Position numbers and translations under genes: made by a program. Shown here in pieces: positions 25,605-34,137 of a stretch of 35,762 nt of DNA. How positions within the stretch are numbered: position 1 is the stretch's first letter; the number at the start of each line of letters is the position of its first letter. The notes below the pieces were generated by a model that had not been told where the DNA came from, searched no databases, and saw only the letters and a list, made by a program, of their open reading frames with translations. This DNA comes from an uncultured bacterium (GTDB taxonomy: Bacteria; Verrucomicrobiota; Kiritimatiellia; CAIKKV01; CAITUY01): contig CAJBSZ010000153.1 in the NCBI GenBank assembly GCA_903958395.1, forward strand, positions 1-35,762, given 5' to 3'.

Positions 25605-26799
25605 GAACTCGACGGATCAACTGCTTGATTTCGTTCTGTCGCTTCAGGTCCTTCGCGCCCAGGCCCCAGACCGCATCCAGCAACTCGGCCGGGTCATGTT
25701 CCGGTTGTTCCGCGGCCAGAAGGTGCACCGCCGCGGCGGCGCCCCGGGCGAACCGAGTCGGCGCGATCCCGGCGTCGAGCGCCAGCCGCATAGTCCCGAT
25801 GAGCCGGTCGTTCCAGCCAAGTTTGCGCCTGTGATCGCGGATGATCCGGTCCACGGCGTCGCGCAAGTGGGGGTTCATCATCCGCTCCAGCAAATCATCA
25901 GCATAGGTCCGGAAGCCTGTCTCGGTGAACAACGGGTCGAGGCCGCCATGCCTATGGATCAAGGCGGCACCGGATTCGCGCAGAAAAGCTTCTCGCCCGA
26001 GCTCAAGCAGGTCGCGCTCCTCGACGATGTCCGACATGAACCGGAGATTCCGTTCGTTGGCCAGATACCCCAGCAGCGCGTGCGTAGCGTTATGCCCGTA
26101 AAGCTTGGCCTCCTCGAAGGGCAACAGGTCGGGTTTTTCCTCGAACACATCCAAACCGCGCTTGAACCCTGGCAGGGTGGTGCGCGTGATCAAAATCCGA
26201 TTGAAAGACTCGACCAGAAAGGCGCGGGGCAAGTTTTCCGTGATCGGCGCAAGCCCCTGCGCGGTGATTTCCGCCTTATCGACCACCACCCCGCTCATCT
26301 TACCGATCACGGTGTTCAGGAACTGAACGGGAACTCGAATACCAGGCTGGCGTATCCGCGTGGCTTCTTCCAGAAGTTCCGCCGCATGGTTGTGATTCTC
26401 AGCGGCATAGACGACACCGGGCTTTTCCCGCTTGCCGAACGACTCGGCCAGCAGGCGCGCCACGGATGCCGTTCCGCGATCGTAAAACTCCACGCTGGGC
26501 AACGCCGTGGCGATTTCGTCAGCATCCGCCAGGGCGGCGACCAGGCGCGCGCGATCATCCGGATCGTTGGGATTGTACGCCTCCATGCCTCGCACCGCTT
26601 GGGATTGAATGCCGTCCAGGCCGGCGATATTCACATGGAACGTACCGTTTGCGTCCCGCAGAGCCTTGACGACCTCTGGCATCACCTCGGCGACGACCAA
26701 CCGGTCGAAATTTCCGGAGCGGAATGCTTCGCAGAGAAACAAGCCGCCCTGAATGGCGCCAAACCCGAAGCCGACGAAGACCCGTCTCCCCTCCATCAT
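25597..26799 (-). CDS. Mannitol dehydrogenase-family protein (MtlD-like)
   Basis: A 400-residue NAD-dependent polyol dehydrogenase of the mannitol-1-phosphate 5-dehydrogenase/mannitol 2-dehydrogenase family. The N-terminal Rossmann part starts FVGFGFGAIQGG. The all-helical C-terminal domain contains KLYGHNATHALLGYLA from residue 232; its Lys and His are the family's catalytic residues. Members interconvert sugar alcohols and ketoses, often phosphorylated. The ATG shares a base with the stop of the upstream dehydrogenase (TAATG), so translation is coupled. It is the last gene of the aminotransferase operon. The partnership with an aminotransferase suggests the polyol or keto sugar may carry an amino group, but this is only inference. 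Confidence 0.8.
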   Translation of the reverse strand: MMEGRRVFVGFGFGAIQGGLFLCEAFRSGNFDRLVVAEVMPEVVKALRDANGTFHVNIAGLDGIQSQAVRGMEAYNPNDPDDRARLVAALADADEIATALPSVEFYDRGTASVARLLAESFGKREKPGVVYAAENHNHAAELLEEATRIRQPGIRVPVQFLNTVIGKMSGVVVDKAEITAQGLAPITENLPRAFLVESFNRILITRTTLPGFKRGLDVFEEKPDLLPFEEAKLYGHNATHALLGYLANERNLRFMSDIVEERDLLELGREAFLRESGAALIHRHGGLDPLFTETGFRTYADDLLERMMNPHLRDAVDRIIRDHRRKLGWNDRLIGTMRLALDAGIAPTRFARGAAAAVHLLAAEQPEHDPAELLDAVWGLGAKDLKRQNEIKQLIRRVPT

Positions 26800-27941
26800 T
26801 ACACCTTTTCAGTCGAACCGTTTTTCTGCGACGCCAGAGCCGCGGTGAACAAACGGTGGCTCATTGCCGCTTCATCGGGGGTGACGCAGCCGACGAACCT
26901 CCGAAGGGGGGTGCCGTGGGCAATCTCGTGAACAAACGAGGCCCACATCTGCAGGATCGAGTCGCCGAACCCGAACTGGAAGATGTCGCCGGTGATCGTC
27001 TTGAACGCCGTTTCGTGACCGGTCTGAATCTGCTTCCACGCTTGTTCGCCGCCGGTGTATTCCAGGATTTCAAGAATGTCGGCATTCACGCTGGACCATC
27101 GGACCGACACTTTCGTTCCGAGGATCTCCGTGTACCAGTTGTTGCGTTGGCCCGGGGCGATTCGCTGGGTTTTGAGCGTCCAGGGGAACGGTTCGCTGGT
27201 GGCGGGATCGATCACCTCGGAAAAAAGGGTGGCGTTGTCCCAGGTCAGGCAGGGAACCGTCCCGCCCTTGCCGTCGGGCCGCGTCTTGACGATATCGCTC
27301 AGGATCGCGCGCACGTTGCGGGGGAACCAGCCGGCCCGGAAAGGGACATGACAGGCGTGCATGCCCAGGTCGCCCATTACCCCATACTCGCCATTTAATT
27401 CGATTACCCGTTTCCAGTGGATTGGCTTGTTGGGATCCAGGTCGCTCGAATGCAGGAAGCCGGTGTTGACCTCAAGAATCTGCCCGAAGGCCTGGCGGTC
27501 AATCAACTCCCCGATCTTCTGCATGGCGGGGAAGAAGGGCGATTCCGACGCGCACCGGACCATCGCGGAGGGATGGCGTTTGAGGCAGGCCAGAATCGCC
27601 TCACAGGCCGGCTTATCGATCCCGAATGGCTTCTCACCCATCAGGTGCTTGCCAGCCTCGATGACTGCGCAATAGATCTCCCGGTGGAGGTTATGGGGGA
27701 CGGCCACGTAGACCGCCTCCACGTCGGGATTGGCCAGCAGCGCCCGGTAGTCGTCCGTCACCTGCTTGATGGCCGGAAAATTCACGGTATACCAGTCGCA
27801 AATGGCCCGGTTCTTATCGCAGATGGCCACGATCTCGGGACGCGCGTCCAGTCCGGTAAGATGGCACCAGCGCGCGGCGGCGCTGGCGAATTCCCGCCCC
27901 ATCAGGCCACAACCAATAATTCCGAAGCGAATCTTATTCAC
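26799..27941 (-). CDS. Gfo/Idh/MocA-family oxidoreductase
   Basis: A cytoplasmic NAD(P)-dependent dehydrogenase of 380 residues. GIIGCGLMG opens the Rossmann fold, GEKPFG (Lys104) is the catalytic motif, and MGDLGMHACHVP is the metal- or substrate-site region in the C-terminal domain. It is longer in the C-terminal half than the oxidoreductase at 22511-23614 and clearly a separate subfamily. GTG at 27941 is chosen because GGAGGG lies just before it and because it begins the conserved fold; upstream in-frame codons read into the aminotransferase gene. It lies 10 bp after the aminotransferase and overlaps the next gene by 1 nt. Together these three genes probably oxidise and transaminate one substrate. 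Its identity is unknown. Confidence 0.87.
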   Translation of the reverse strand: MNKIRFGIIGCGLMGREFASAAARWCHLTGLDARPEIVAICDKNRAICDWYTVNFPAIKQVTDDYRALLANPDVEAVYVAVPHNLHREIYCAVIEAGKHLMGEKPFGIDKPACEAILACLKRHPSAMVRCASESPFFPAMQKIGELIDRQAFGQILEVNTGFLHSSDLDPNKPIHWKRVIELNGEYGVMGDLGMHACHVPFRAGWFPRNVRAILSDIVKTRPDGKGGTVPCLTWDNATLFSEVIDPATSEPFPWTLKTQRIAPGQRNNWYTEILGTKVSVRWSSVNADILEILEYTGGEQAWKQIQTGHETAFKTITGDIFQFGFGDSILQMWASFVHEIAHGTPLRRFVGCVTPDEAAMSHRLFTAALASQKNGSTEKV

Positions 27942-27951
27942 ATGCCCTCCA

Positions 27952-29328
27952 TCACCCGGCGTAGCCAAGTTCCTTCTCGGTTTCGCCGATCGCGTCCTCA
28001 ATCATCTCGAGTCCCTTGATCAGCACCTCATCCTCCATCACGATGGCCGGGCTCATCCGCAGGATGTGGCCCGCCGGGATCCACGCCAGGCCCTTGCTGA
28101 AGGCCTTCTGGTAGACCCGCTTGCCGGCCTCGTCGAACGGCGTCTTGGCCGCGCGGTCCTTGACCAGCTCGATCCCCATGAGACACCCTTTGGCCCGGAC
28201 ATCACCCACAATCTTGTGGCGGCCCATCATCCCCTTCATATATTTCATGGCCACTTGTTCCAAATGTTGCGCGCGGGCGAGCAACTGCTCCTCCTCGATC
28301 ACCTCGAAACAGGCCAGCGCCGCCGCGCAGGCCATGGGGTTTCCCCCATAGCTGGACGACGCAGAAATCTTCTCAAACGATTCCTTGTACGGCTCCCGCA
28401 CCGCCACGGCGGTCACCGGAAACCCGTTACCGAACCCCTTGCCCAGGGTAACCACGTCGGGCACAACGTCCCAATGCTCCGTGGCCAGCCACTTGCCGGT
28501 GCGCCCCATACTCGTGAGCACCTCGTCACACATCAGCAGAATCTTGCGTTCATCGCAGTACGTGCGTAGTTTCGGAAAGAAATCGTCAGGCGGGATTACG
28601 GATCCGCCCCACCCCTGGATGGGTTCCATGACAAAGGCCGCCACATGGTTGACCGTGGCGCGCGCGATGTATTCGTCATAGAACGCAATGTACTTGTCGG
28701 TATCAATCGTCCCGTCCGCCTTGGTCCAGAGGGGCCGGTACGGATTGGGGCGCGGCACCAGATGGCTGCCGGGTGCGCGGGTCGGCCCGTAGGCCGGATC
28801 GCGGAATTCAGCCAGCGACACGGCGCCGTAGGTCTTGCCGTGGAAATCGTTGAACCCGGAGATCAGTTCCGTCTTGCCCGTGGCGGCGCGGCACACGCGC
28901 AGGCCGGCCTCGACGGCGGCCGTCCCGCAATCATAGAGCTGAAAGCCGTTCAGATCGCCGGGCAGGGTGGCCGCCATCTTCTCCATCAGCCGTGCCTTGA
29001 TGGGTGTCGTGAAGTCATGGGCGTTCATCAGGGTGCCGGCATATTTCCGGACCGCCTCGGTGATTTTCGGATGGCAGTGCCCCAGCGTCGTCACGTAGAT
29101 GCCCGACGAGAAGTCAATGTACTCGTTGCCATCCACATCCCGGAGGAGGCACCCGTGCCCCGACTCAAAAGCGACGGGGAAAAGCTTCACCTGGCTGCTC
29201 AGCCCCTTGAAATGCCGGGTGCAGCGCTCATGCCATGCTTTCGACTCGGGCCCGGGCGCCGGGACCTTCATGTTTGGATATTTCGACAGATCAACGTGTG
29301 CCCAATAACTCGCGCTGGTTTTGCTCAT
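27952..29328 (-). CDS. Class III aminotransferase
   Basis: A 458-residue PLP-dependent aminotransferase of the class III group (4-aminobutyrate, ornithine and alanine-glyoxylate types). The glycine-rich PLP phosphate site is near GTAAVEAGL at 135-143. Asp268 in MCDEV contacts the pyridine nitrogen, and Lys297 in TLGKGFGNGFP forms the Schiff base. YGGNPMACAAALACFE follows. The ATG at 29328 has GAGGAGG at good spacing. It is the first gene of the minus-strand operon, 167 bp from the divergent MFS gene. A sugar-cluster location is unusual for a GABA enzyme, so the true amino donor or acceptor may be an amino sugar, aminopolyol or small amine. Confidence is high for family, low for substrate. Confidence 0.87.
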   Translation of the reverse strand: MSKTSASYWAHVDLSKYPNMKVPAPGPESKAWHERCTRHFKGLSSQVKLFPVAFESGHGCLLRDVDGNEYIDFSSGIYVTTLGHCHPKITEAVRKYAGTLMNAHDFTTPIKARLMEKMAATLPGDLNGFQLYDCGTAAVEAGLRVCRAATGKTELISGFNDFHGKTYGAVSLAEFRDPAYGPTRAPGSHLVPRPNPYRPLWTKADGTIDTDKYIAFYDEYIARATVNHVAAFVMEPIQGWGGSVIPPDDFFPKLRTYCDERKILLMCDEVLTSMGRTGKWLATEHWDVVPDVVTLGKGFGNGFPVTAVAVREPYKESFEKISASSSYGGNPMACAAALACFEVIEEEQLLARAQHLEQVAMKYMKGMMGRHKIVGDVRAKGCLMGIELVKDRAAKTPFDEAGKRVYQKAFSKGLAWIPAGHILRMSPAIVMEDEVLIKGLEMIEDAIGETEKELGYAG

Positions 29329-29388
29329 GCGGCCTCCTCGTTTGACAAGCTTCCGGTTGTTTTGATATGTTTGAAGTTGTTATTATTT

Positions 29389-29422
29389 GAGTGAATCTAA
29401 CATTTCACTCCTTGCCTGTAAA
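29389..29422 (-). promoter_or_regulatory. Promoter of aminotransferase operon with overlapping inverted repeat
   Basis: On the minus strand a -35 box TTTACA (29422-29417), 17 bp, and a -10 box TAGATT (29399-29394) precede the aminotransferase gene. An inverted repeat GAGTGAA-N8-TTCACTC (29389-29410) covers the spacer and the -10 box, a placement that suits a repressor. The DeoR-family protein encoded at 30616-31380 is a candidate. The repeat also lies upstream of the divergent MFS gene. Confidence 0.5.
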
Positions 29423-29495
29423 CAGAAAAACAGAAAAAGAGCCCGGGGCACGGGTTCATTGACGGGAAGGATGGAATCGGGGAGGATGACCCGCG

Positions 29496-30653
29496 ATGCA
29501 GGCATTTTTATATCTTAGCCCGGCCTTGATGGACTGGATGTTGTATTTTGTATTTTTCGCCGTGTTCTATGCGGCAGGCGCCCGGGGTGTCGGGATGCAG
29601 GAGTGCGGCTGGCTGGGCATTCTTTTCCAGGCCGCCTACATGACCAGCAGTTTCGTGTCCGGCCATTGGGTCACGCCCCGCAATGCCCGGCGGATTCTAG
29701 GGATCAGCACGGTGGTTTGCGGGACCTCGGGCATCGGGGTCCTGTGTTTGAGCGCGTTCATCCCACTGGCGGCCGGGTTACTAGTATTCGGCACGTCCGC
29801 CGCCTGGTTCTTTAATTCGTTCCAGGCATTCATGCGCGGCGAGGCCTCCGTGGGAAGCCTCAAGACCTCCGTGGCCCTGTATACCTTGTCATGGTGCCTG
29901 GGGGCGGCCCTCGGCAATGTGACAGCAGGTTGGCTGTTCCGGTGGGGAATACCTGCGTTAATCCTGGCTGTTGCACTCGCCACAACAGTCATTGCCTTCC
30001 TGCTGGCACGCCCCATAGGGGGACGGCCGATCATCCCCCACCCCGCTGAAGCACCGGTTGAGAATGGGGAGCGGACGGATTATCCCGTTTCAAATGCCTA
30101 TATTGCCATTGGCTGGCTGATGATCTTCACCGTCACGTTTGTCCAGCGTCCGCTGTTCACCTTTCTTCCGCCCCTGTTTGCCTCACAGGGGGTCGGTCCG
30201 TTATGGGCAAGCCTGCCGTTATTCATGCACATGGCGATTTCGGCGGGATTCGGCTTTGCCATGTTCCGGTTTCGCGAATACCTGTACCGGCGGATGCCCT
30301 TTCTGGTCATCCAGGGCGGCGGAGTCGCGGCCCTGTGGGTGATATGGCTCTGGCCATCCTACTGGGTTTGCTTCTCCATGCTGTGCCTGTTGGGGGTCTA
30401 CTCCGGGTTTGCGTATTACTGCGCCGTCTATTATTCAAGTAATTCGGGAAGGCGTTCCTTCAACATCGGCGTCAATGAAGCCCTTGTCGGGTTCGGCTCC
30501 ATCGCCGGGATCGTCTCGGGCGACCTATGGATGCGGCACAGCGGTTCGGCCGACGGGCTGTATCTGGTGTGCGCGGCCGGTCTGGCGGTTTCCACCATTG
30601 CCCAACTGGCCATGGTCAAGGGGGCAGGATCACCGCGCAGCCGGCCCGCTTGA
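29496..30653 (+). CDS. MFS transporter
   Basis: A 385-residue inner-membrane permease with about 12 hydrophobic helices (for example LYFVFFAVFYAAGARG at the start and WVIWLWPSYWVCFSML late). The general major facilitator layout is present: a basic loop after helix 2 and a long charged central loop at about 170-195. I cannot assign a substrate family. It is divergent from the aminotransferase operon, so it may import the substrate or export a product of that pathway. GGGGAGG lies about 14 nt before the ATG, rather far. Its 3' end overlaps the 3' end of the convergent DeoR gene by 38 bp. Confidence 0.8.
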   Translation: MQAFLYLSPALMDWMLYFVFFAVFYAAGARGVGMQECGWLGILFQAAYMTSSFVSGHWVTPRNARRILGISTVVCGTSGIGVLCLSAFIPLAAGLLVFGTSAAWFFNSFQAFMRGEASVGSLKTSVALYTLSWCLGAALGNVTAGWLFRWGIPALILAVALATTVIAFLLARPIGGRPIIPHPAEAPVENGERTDYPVSNAYIAIGWLMIFTVTFVQRPLFTFLPPLFASQGVGPLWASLPLFMHMAISAGFGFAMFRFREYLYRRMPFLVIQGGGVAALWVIWLWPSYWVCFSMLCLLGVYSGFAYYCAVYYSSNSGRRSFNIGVNEALVGFGSIAGIVSGDLWMRHSGSADGLYLVCAAGLAVSTIAQLAMVKGAGSPRSRPA

Positions 30654-31380
30654 GCGAGGTTGCAAGGGCAGGCGCCAGTCCATGGTCGGTTATCAGGCCA
30701 TTCCATGCCTTAAGGCTGCCAAAGCGCGCGAGGGCCGTCTGGCCGATTTTCGTGCTGTCGGCCACCACATAGACCCGCCGCGCGGAGGTTGCCATGCGGG
30801 TCAGCATACGCGCCACGGCCATGGAATGGTTATAGGCCCTTCCCTGGCTGTCCACGGCATCGGCGCCGATAAAGGCTATGTCCGCTTTCAGTTGCTCCAG
30901 ATTGCTTTCGGTCAGGGGTCCGATCAGGTCGGGCGCCTCGCGCCGCAACGCCCCGCCCAGCAGGACCAGGTCAATGGCATCACAGCTCTGGAGTTCCGAG
31001 GCAATCGGAAGCGAAGTGGTGATGACCGTGAGCCGCTTCCTGGCCTTGAGCGCCCGGGCGACGGCCAGGGTCGTGGTTCCGGAGTCGAGAAGAATGGACT
31101 GCCCGTCCTTGACCAGGCGCGCCGCTGTCTCCGCAATCTGCCGCTTGGCAGCCTCCCGTTCCCGGGTGCGTTGCATGAATTGGAAATCGAACACAACACG
31201 CCCGCTCAGGGCGGCGCCCCCGTGCGTCCGGAGGACCTTGCCGGCCAGCGCCAGGGCATCAAGGTCGCGGCGGATGGTCATGTCGCTCACCGCCAGGGCC
31301 CGGGCCAATTCGGCGACCTGCACCTCGCCCTGCGCGGTGAGCCTGTCGAGAATGCGCGCATGCCTCGTGACCTGCGTCAT
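30616..31380 (-). CDS. DeoR-family transcriptional repressor
   Basis: A 254-residue regulator. Residues 1-57 form the DeoR helix-turn-helix (HARILDRL at the start, VSDMTIRRDLDALA as recognition helix, then GKVLRTHGGA). The sensor domain has the DSGTTT phosphate-site motif at 99-104 and FIGADAV, as in DeoR/GlpR proteins that sense sugar phosphates. The ATG at 31380 has AAAGGAGG 5 nt upstream; an earlier in-frame start would give 22 unlikely residues. It is divergent from the ceramidase-PfkB-isomerase operon, which it probably represses until a phosphorylated intermediate appears. It may also act on the inverted repeat at 29389-29410. Confidence 0.9.
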   Translation of the reverse strand: MTQVTRHARILDRLTAQGEVQVAELARALAVSDMTIRRDLDALALAGKVLRTHGGAALSGRVVFDFQFMQRTREREAAKRQIAETAARLVKDGQSILLDSGTTTLAVARALKARKRLTVITTSLPIASELQSCDAIDLVLLGGALRREAPDLIGPLTESNLEQLKADIAFIGADAVDSQGRAYNHSMAVARMLTRMATSARRVYVVADSTKIGQTALARFGSLKAWNGLITDHGLAPALATSLKRAGCAVILPP

Positions 31381-31542
31381 GCGGCCTCCTTTATCGTGTG
31401 GTGCGAATGAACCATGGCGGCACTGTGGCGGAATCCTCATGGTCAATCAAGGGTATTTTGGGATAACATTCTGTTTGCGATGGAATGAAGATTTGTTGTA
31501 CAAGGACACATACGCACAAACTATAACATAGCAGGAAGTCCC
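31381..31542. promoter_or_regulatory. Divergent regulatory gap
   Basis: About 160 bp separate the DeoR gene from the ceramidase-like gene. An inverted repeat CATTC-N11-GAATG (31467-31487) is a possible operator. TTGTAC followed by TATAAC 20 bp later gives a weak promoter for the plus-strand operon; the spacing is poor. AGGAAG precedes the plus-strand ATG at 31543. Confidence 0.35.
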
Positions 31543-32994
31543 ATGACCCACACACTTTCAATCGGCTGGGCCGAAACCGACACGACACCCGACGGCCCTG
31601 TTGATCTGTCGGGACAGTACTACCACCGGATCACCGACCGAATCCACTCGCGCCTTACGGCGACGGCTCTCGCGCTGGAATCCGGCCACGCGCAGGCCGT
31701 CATGGTTTCCGTCGAACTGGCCTGCTTCCAAACCGGATTCCAAACTGACTTGCGCGACCGTCTGGGCGCAAGTGTCGCGGGGCTGGATCCGCGAAGCGTG
31801 TTCATTAACGCCACCCACACGCACAATGCGCCGGGGGTGGATCCCATTTGCGGTATCGCCTGGCTGGCGGAGTTGCCGGGCGCCCTGCCCGTGGCGACCT
31901 ATCGCGAATTCATGCTCGCCAAGCTCGTGGCGCTGGTCGCCGTAGCCTGGAACGTCCGCCGCCCCGGCGGCGTGGCCCACGGGCTGGGATTCACCCGCGT
32001 CGGGCATTGTCGACGGGCCATCTATACCGATGGCACCGCCGAGATGTACGGACGGACCGATCGCCCGGATTTCGCCGGAATGGAAGGCGGCGAGGACTCG
32101 GGCGTGGACCTGTTGTACACGTTCGACGAGGCACACCGCCCCACAGGCCTGATCCTGAACCTGGCCTGCCCCTCTCAGATCATGGAAGCGACCTACGAGG
32201 TCTCGTCCGATTTCGTGGGTGAGACCCGGGGCCGACTGAAACAACGCTTCGGCGCGGACTTCAAGGTGCTCGGCCAGATCAGCGCGGCGGGATGTCAATC
32301 GCCGCGGGATCTGACGCGCAACTACAAGGGCGAGCCCGACTTCTGGCATGCGGATGGCGTCACGGAGGCCGGCAGGCGCCTCGCCCTGGCTGCGGAGGAT
32401 GCGTTCGCCGCCGCCTCGGCCAGGATCCAATACGCGCCTGTATTGCGGCATGAGGTTCGCGCCCTGACCCTGCCACACCGCCGCGCCTCCTATCACGACT
32501 ATGTCGAGGCGAAAATCAGGTTGGCGCAACTCGAGTCCATCCGGGACGAGGCTGGCGCCTACCGGGACTTCTGTGCGGAGGTCGTCCGGAACGAAAAGTT
32601 GCCGGGTCGCCCCGGTCCCTATGACAGCAAGCTGCATCATTTCGTCCTGATCCAGAACAACCGGGCCGTGGTTGCCCGTTACGAAAGTCAGAACGCGACG
32701 CCATCATTCGAATTCGAAATGCACGCGGTCCGGCTGGGCGACGCCGCGTTCGTCACCAATCCTTTCGAGCTTTACCTGGATTTCGGCCATCAGATCAAGG
32801 CGCGCAGCACGGCGGCCCGGACGTTCATCGTCCAACTGTGCGGCGGCACGGGCGGCTACCTGCCGAGCGCGCGGGCCGAACAACTGGGAGGCTATGGCGG
32901 CCTCATCATCAACGGCAATGTAGGTTCCGACGGTGGCAAGCAACTGGTTGATGCCACGGTGGAGACCATCGCCGAACTTTGGGGTCATCCATGA
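31543..32994 (+). CDS. Neutral/alkaline ceramidase-like hydrolase
   Basis: A 483-residue protein with the N-terminal zinc hydrolase domain of neutral ceramidases. FINATHTHNAPG (His92 and His94) matches the zinc-binding motif of that family. GQISAAGCQSPRD lies where ceramidases have the substrate-proximal loop. There is no signal peptide, so it is probably cytoplasmic, unlike true ceramidases. Its length is shorter than the 650-750 residues of secreted ceramidases; the C-terminal Ig-like domain is absent. Relatives are common in sugar gene clusters of the Verrucomicrobiota and Planctomycetota and have no settled function; amide or ester bond hydrolysis of a sugar derivative is a reasonable guess. 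It is the first gene of the plus-strand operon and overlaps the kinase gene by 4 nt (ATGA). Confidence 0.8.
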   Translation: MTHTLSIGWAETDTTPDGPVDLSGQYYHRITDRIHSRLTATALALESGHAQAVMVSVELACFQTGFQTDLRDRLGASVAGLDPRSVFINATHTHNAPGVDPICGIAWLAELPGALPVATYREFMLAKLVALVAVAWNVRRPGGVAHGLGFTRVGHCRRAIYTDGTAEMYGRTDRPDFAGMEGGEDSGVDLLYTFDEAHRPTGLILNLACPSQIMEATYEVSSDFVGETRGRLKQRFGADFKVLGQISAAGCQSPRDLTRNYKGEPDFWHADGVTEAGRRLALAAEDAFAAASARIQYAPVLRHEVRALTLPHRRASYHDYVEAKIRLAQLESIRDEAGAYRDFCAEVVRNEKLPGRPGPYDSKLHHFVLIQNNRAVVARYESQNATPSFEFEMHAVRLGDAAFVTNPFELYLDFGHQIKARSTAARTFIVQLCGGTGGYLPSARAEQLGGYGGLIINGNVGSDGGKQLVDATVETIAELWGHP

Positions 32995-34127
32995 AACACA
33001 ATCCTCCAGCTCGCACAGTGGACGCGGTGGTTGCCGGTTATCTTGGCGTCGACTTGACGCCCGGATTCAGCGCCCGCCGCGGCGTGGTGCCGTTCGGGGA
33101 ACTGTTCCGTCCGGGCAAACTGATCGAAACAGAGGGCCTGGAAGTCTCGCTGGGCGGCGTGGTGGCCAATACCGGCCTGGCAATGCTGCGACTCGGTCAG
33201 CGGGTCGAATTGATGGGGTGCGTCGGGATGGACGCACTCGGCGACATGGCGCTGGCCCGTTTGTCACAGGCCGGGGCAGCCCGGTGGATCCGGCGCACCA
33301 CGCAGGCAGGCACTGCCTACGGCCTGGTGATCGCCCCGCCGGGAGTCGACCGCCTGTTCCTGGAGGATCCAGGATGTAACCGCACCTTTACCTCGTTGGA
33401 TATCAATTACGAGATCGTGGCCCAAAGCCGGCTGTTTCATTTCGGCTATCCGCCCTTGATGCCGGCCTTGTGGATCAACAATGGAGCCGAACTGCAAAAA
33501 ATATTGCGCACTGTGCGCGACTTGAAGGTCGCAACCTCACTGGACATGACACTGCCGGATCCGGATAGTCCCGCCGGCAGGGCCGATTGGCAGGCCAACC
33601 TGGCCAACACGCTGCCGTATGTGGATATCTTTGTCCCCAGCATCGAGGAGATCCTCTTCATGCTCGAACCCGACACCTACAGGCATACCCTAGCCAGGAC
33701 GGAAAATGGCGATATGATCGCCGCCATTCCTGCCGACATTTACCCGCGTCTGGCCGAACGCCTGCTGGCCATGGGAGTCAAGGTGCTCCTGATCAAGGCG
33801 GGCTACCGCGGAGCCTACCTTCGCACCGGCAGCCTGGAGACATTCATCGCCCCTGCCGCCCCCCTTCGATTATCAGATGACAAGGGGTGCCCTGCCGGAA
33901 CCTGGATCCCACCCTTCCCTGTTGAACAGGAACGGTTCCGCAACGCATGCGGTGCGGGTGACTGCGCGGTGGCAGGCTTTCTCTCGGCCTTGCTAAACGA
34001 CACATCGATCGAGAAGGCCGGTCATTACGCCATGCTGGCCGGACGGGACAATCTTTATGGGCAGGACGCCCTGTCAGGGCTTCGGGAATGGTCACACATG
34101 GCGAGTCTGGTGAAAGAAAGGGGTTGA
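32991..34127 (+). CDS. PfkB-family carbohydrate kinase
   Basis: A 378-residue ribokinase-like enzyme that would phosphorylate a sugar or nucleoside with ATP. The N-terminal GG motif lies in VSLGGVVANTGLAML (Gly55-Gly56), and the C-terminal signature NACGAGDCAVAGFLSALL holds the catalytic base Asp324. The length is longer than that of ribokinase (about 310), because of extra segments around 200-240 and 275-310. The ATG overlaps the stop of the ceramidase-like gene as ATGA, so the two are coupled. The isomerase-like gene follows after 10 bp. In a hydrolase-isomerase-kinase set this enzyme would phosphorylate a released or isomerised sugar. The sugar is unknown. Confidence 0.88.
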   Translation: MKHNPPARTVDAVVAGYLGVDLTPGFSARRGVVPFGELFRPGKLIETEGLEVSLGGVVANTGLAMLRLGQRVELMGCVGMDALGDMALARLSQAGAARWIRRTTQAGTAYGLVIAPPGVDRLFLEDPGCNRTFTSLDINYEIVAQSRLFHFGYPPLMPALWINNGAELQKILRTVRDLKVATSLDMTLPDPDSPAGRADWQANLANTLPYVDIFVPSIEEILFMLEPDTYRHTLARTENGDMIAAIPADIYPRLAERLLAMGVKVLLIKAGYRGAYLRTGSLETFIAPAAPLRLSDDKGCPAGTWIPPFPVEQERFRNACGAGDCAVAGFLSALLNDTSIEKAGHYAMLAGRDNLYGQDALSGLREWSHMASLVKERG

Positions 34128-34137
34128 TCAAGAACTG

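Noticed and set aside
25696-26931. Long plus-strand open frame opposite the mannitol-dehydrogenase-type gene
   Set aside because: It mirrors a clearly conserved minus-strand gene, has no family features of its own and arises from GC-rich codon bias.
31558-32640. Long minus-strand open frame opposite the ceramidase-like gene
   Set aside because: Shadow of a conserved gene; Arg/Gly/Ala-rich composition without motifs.
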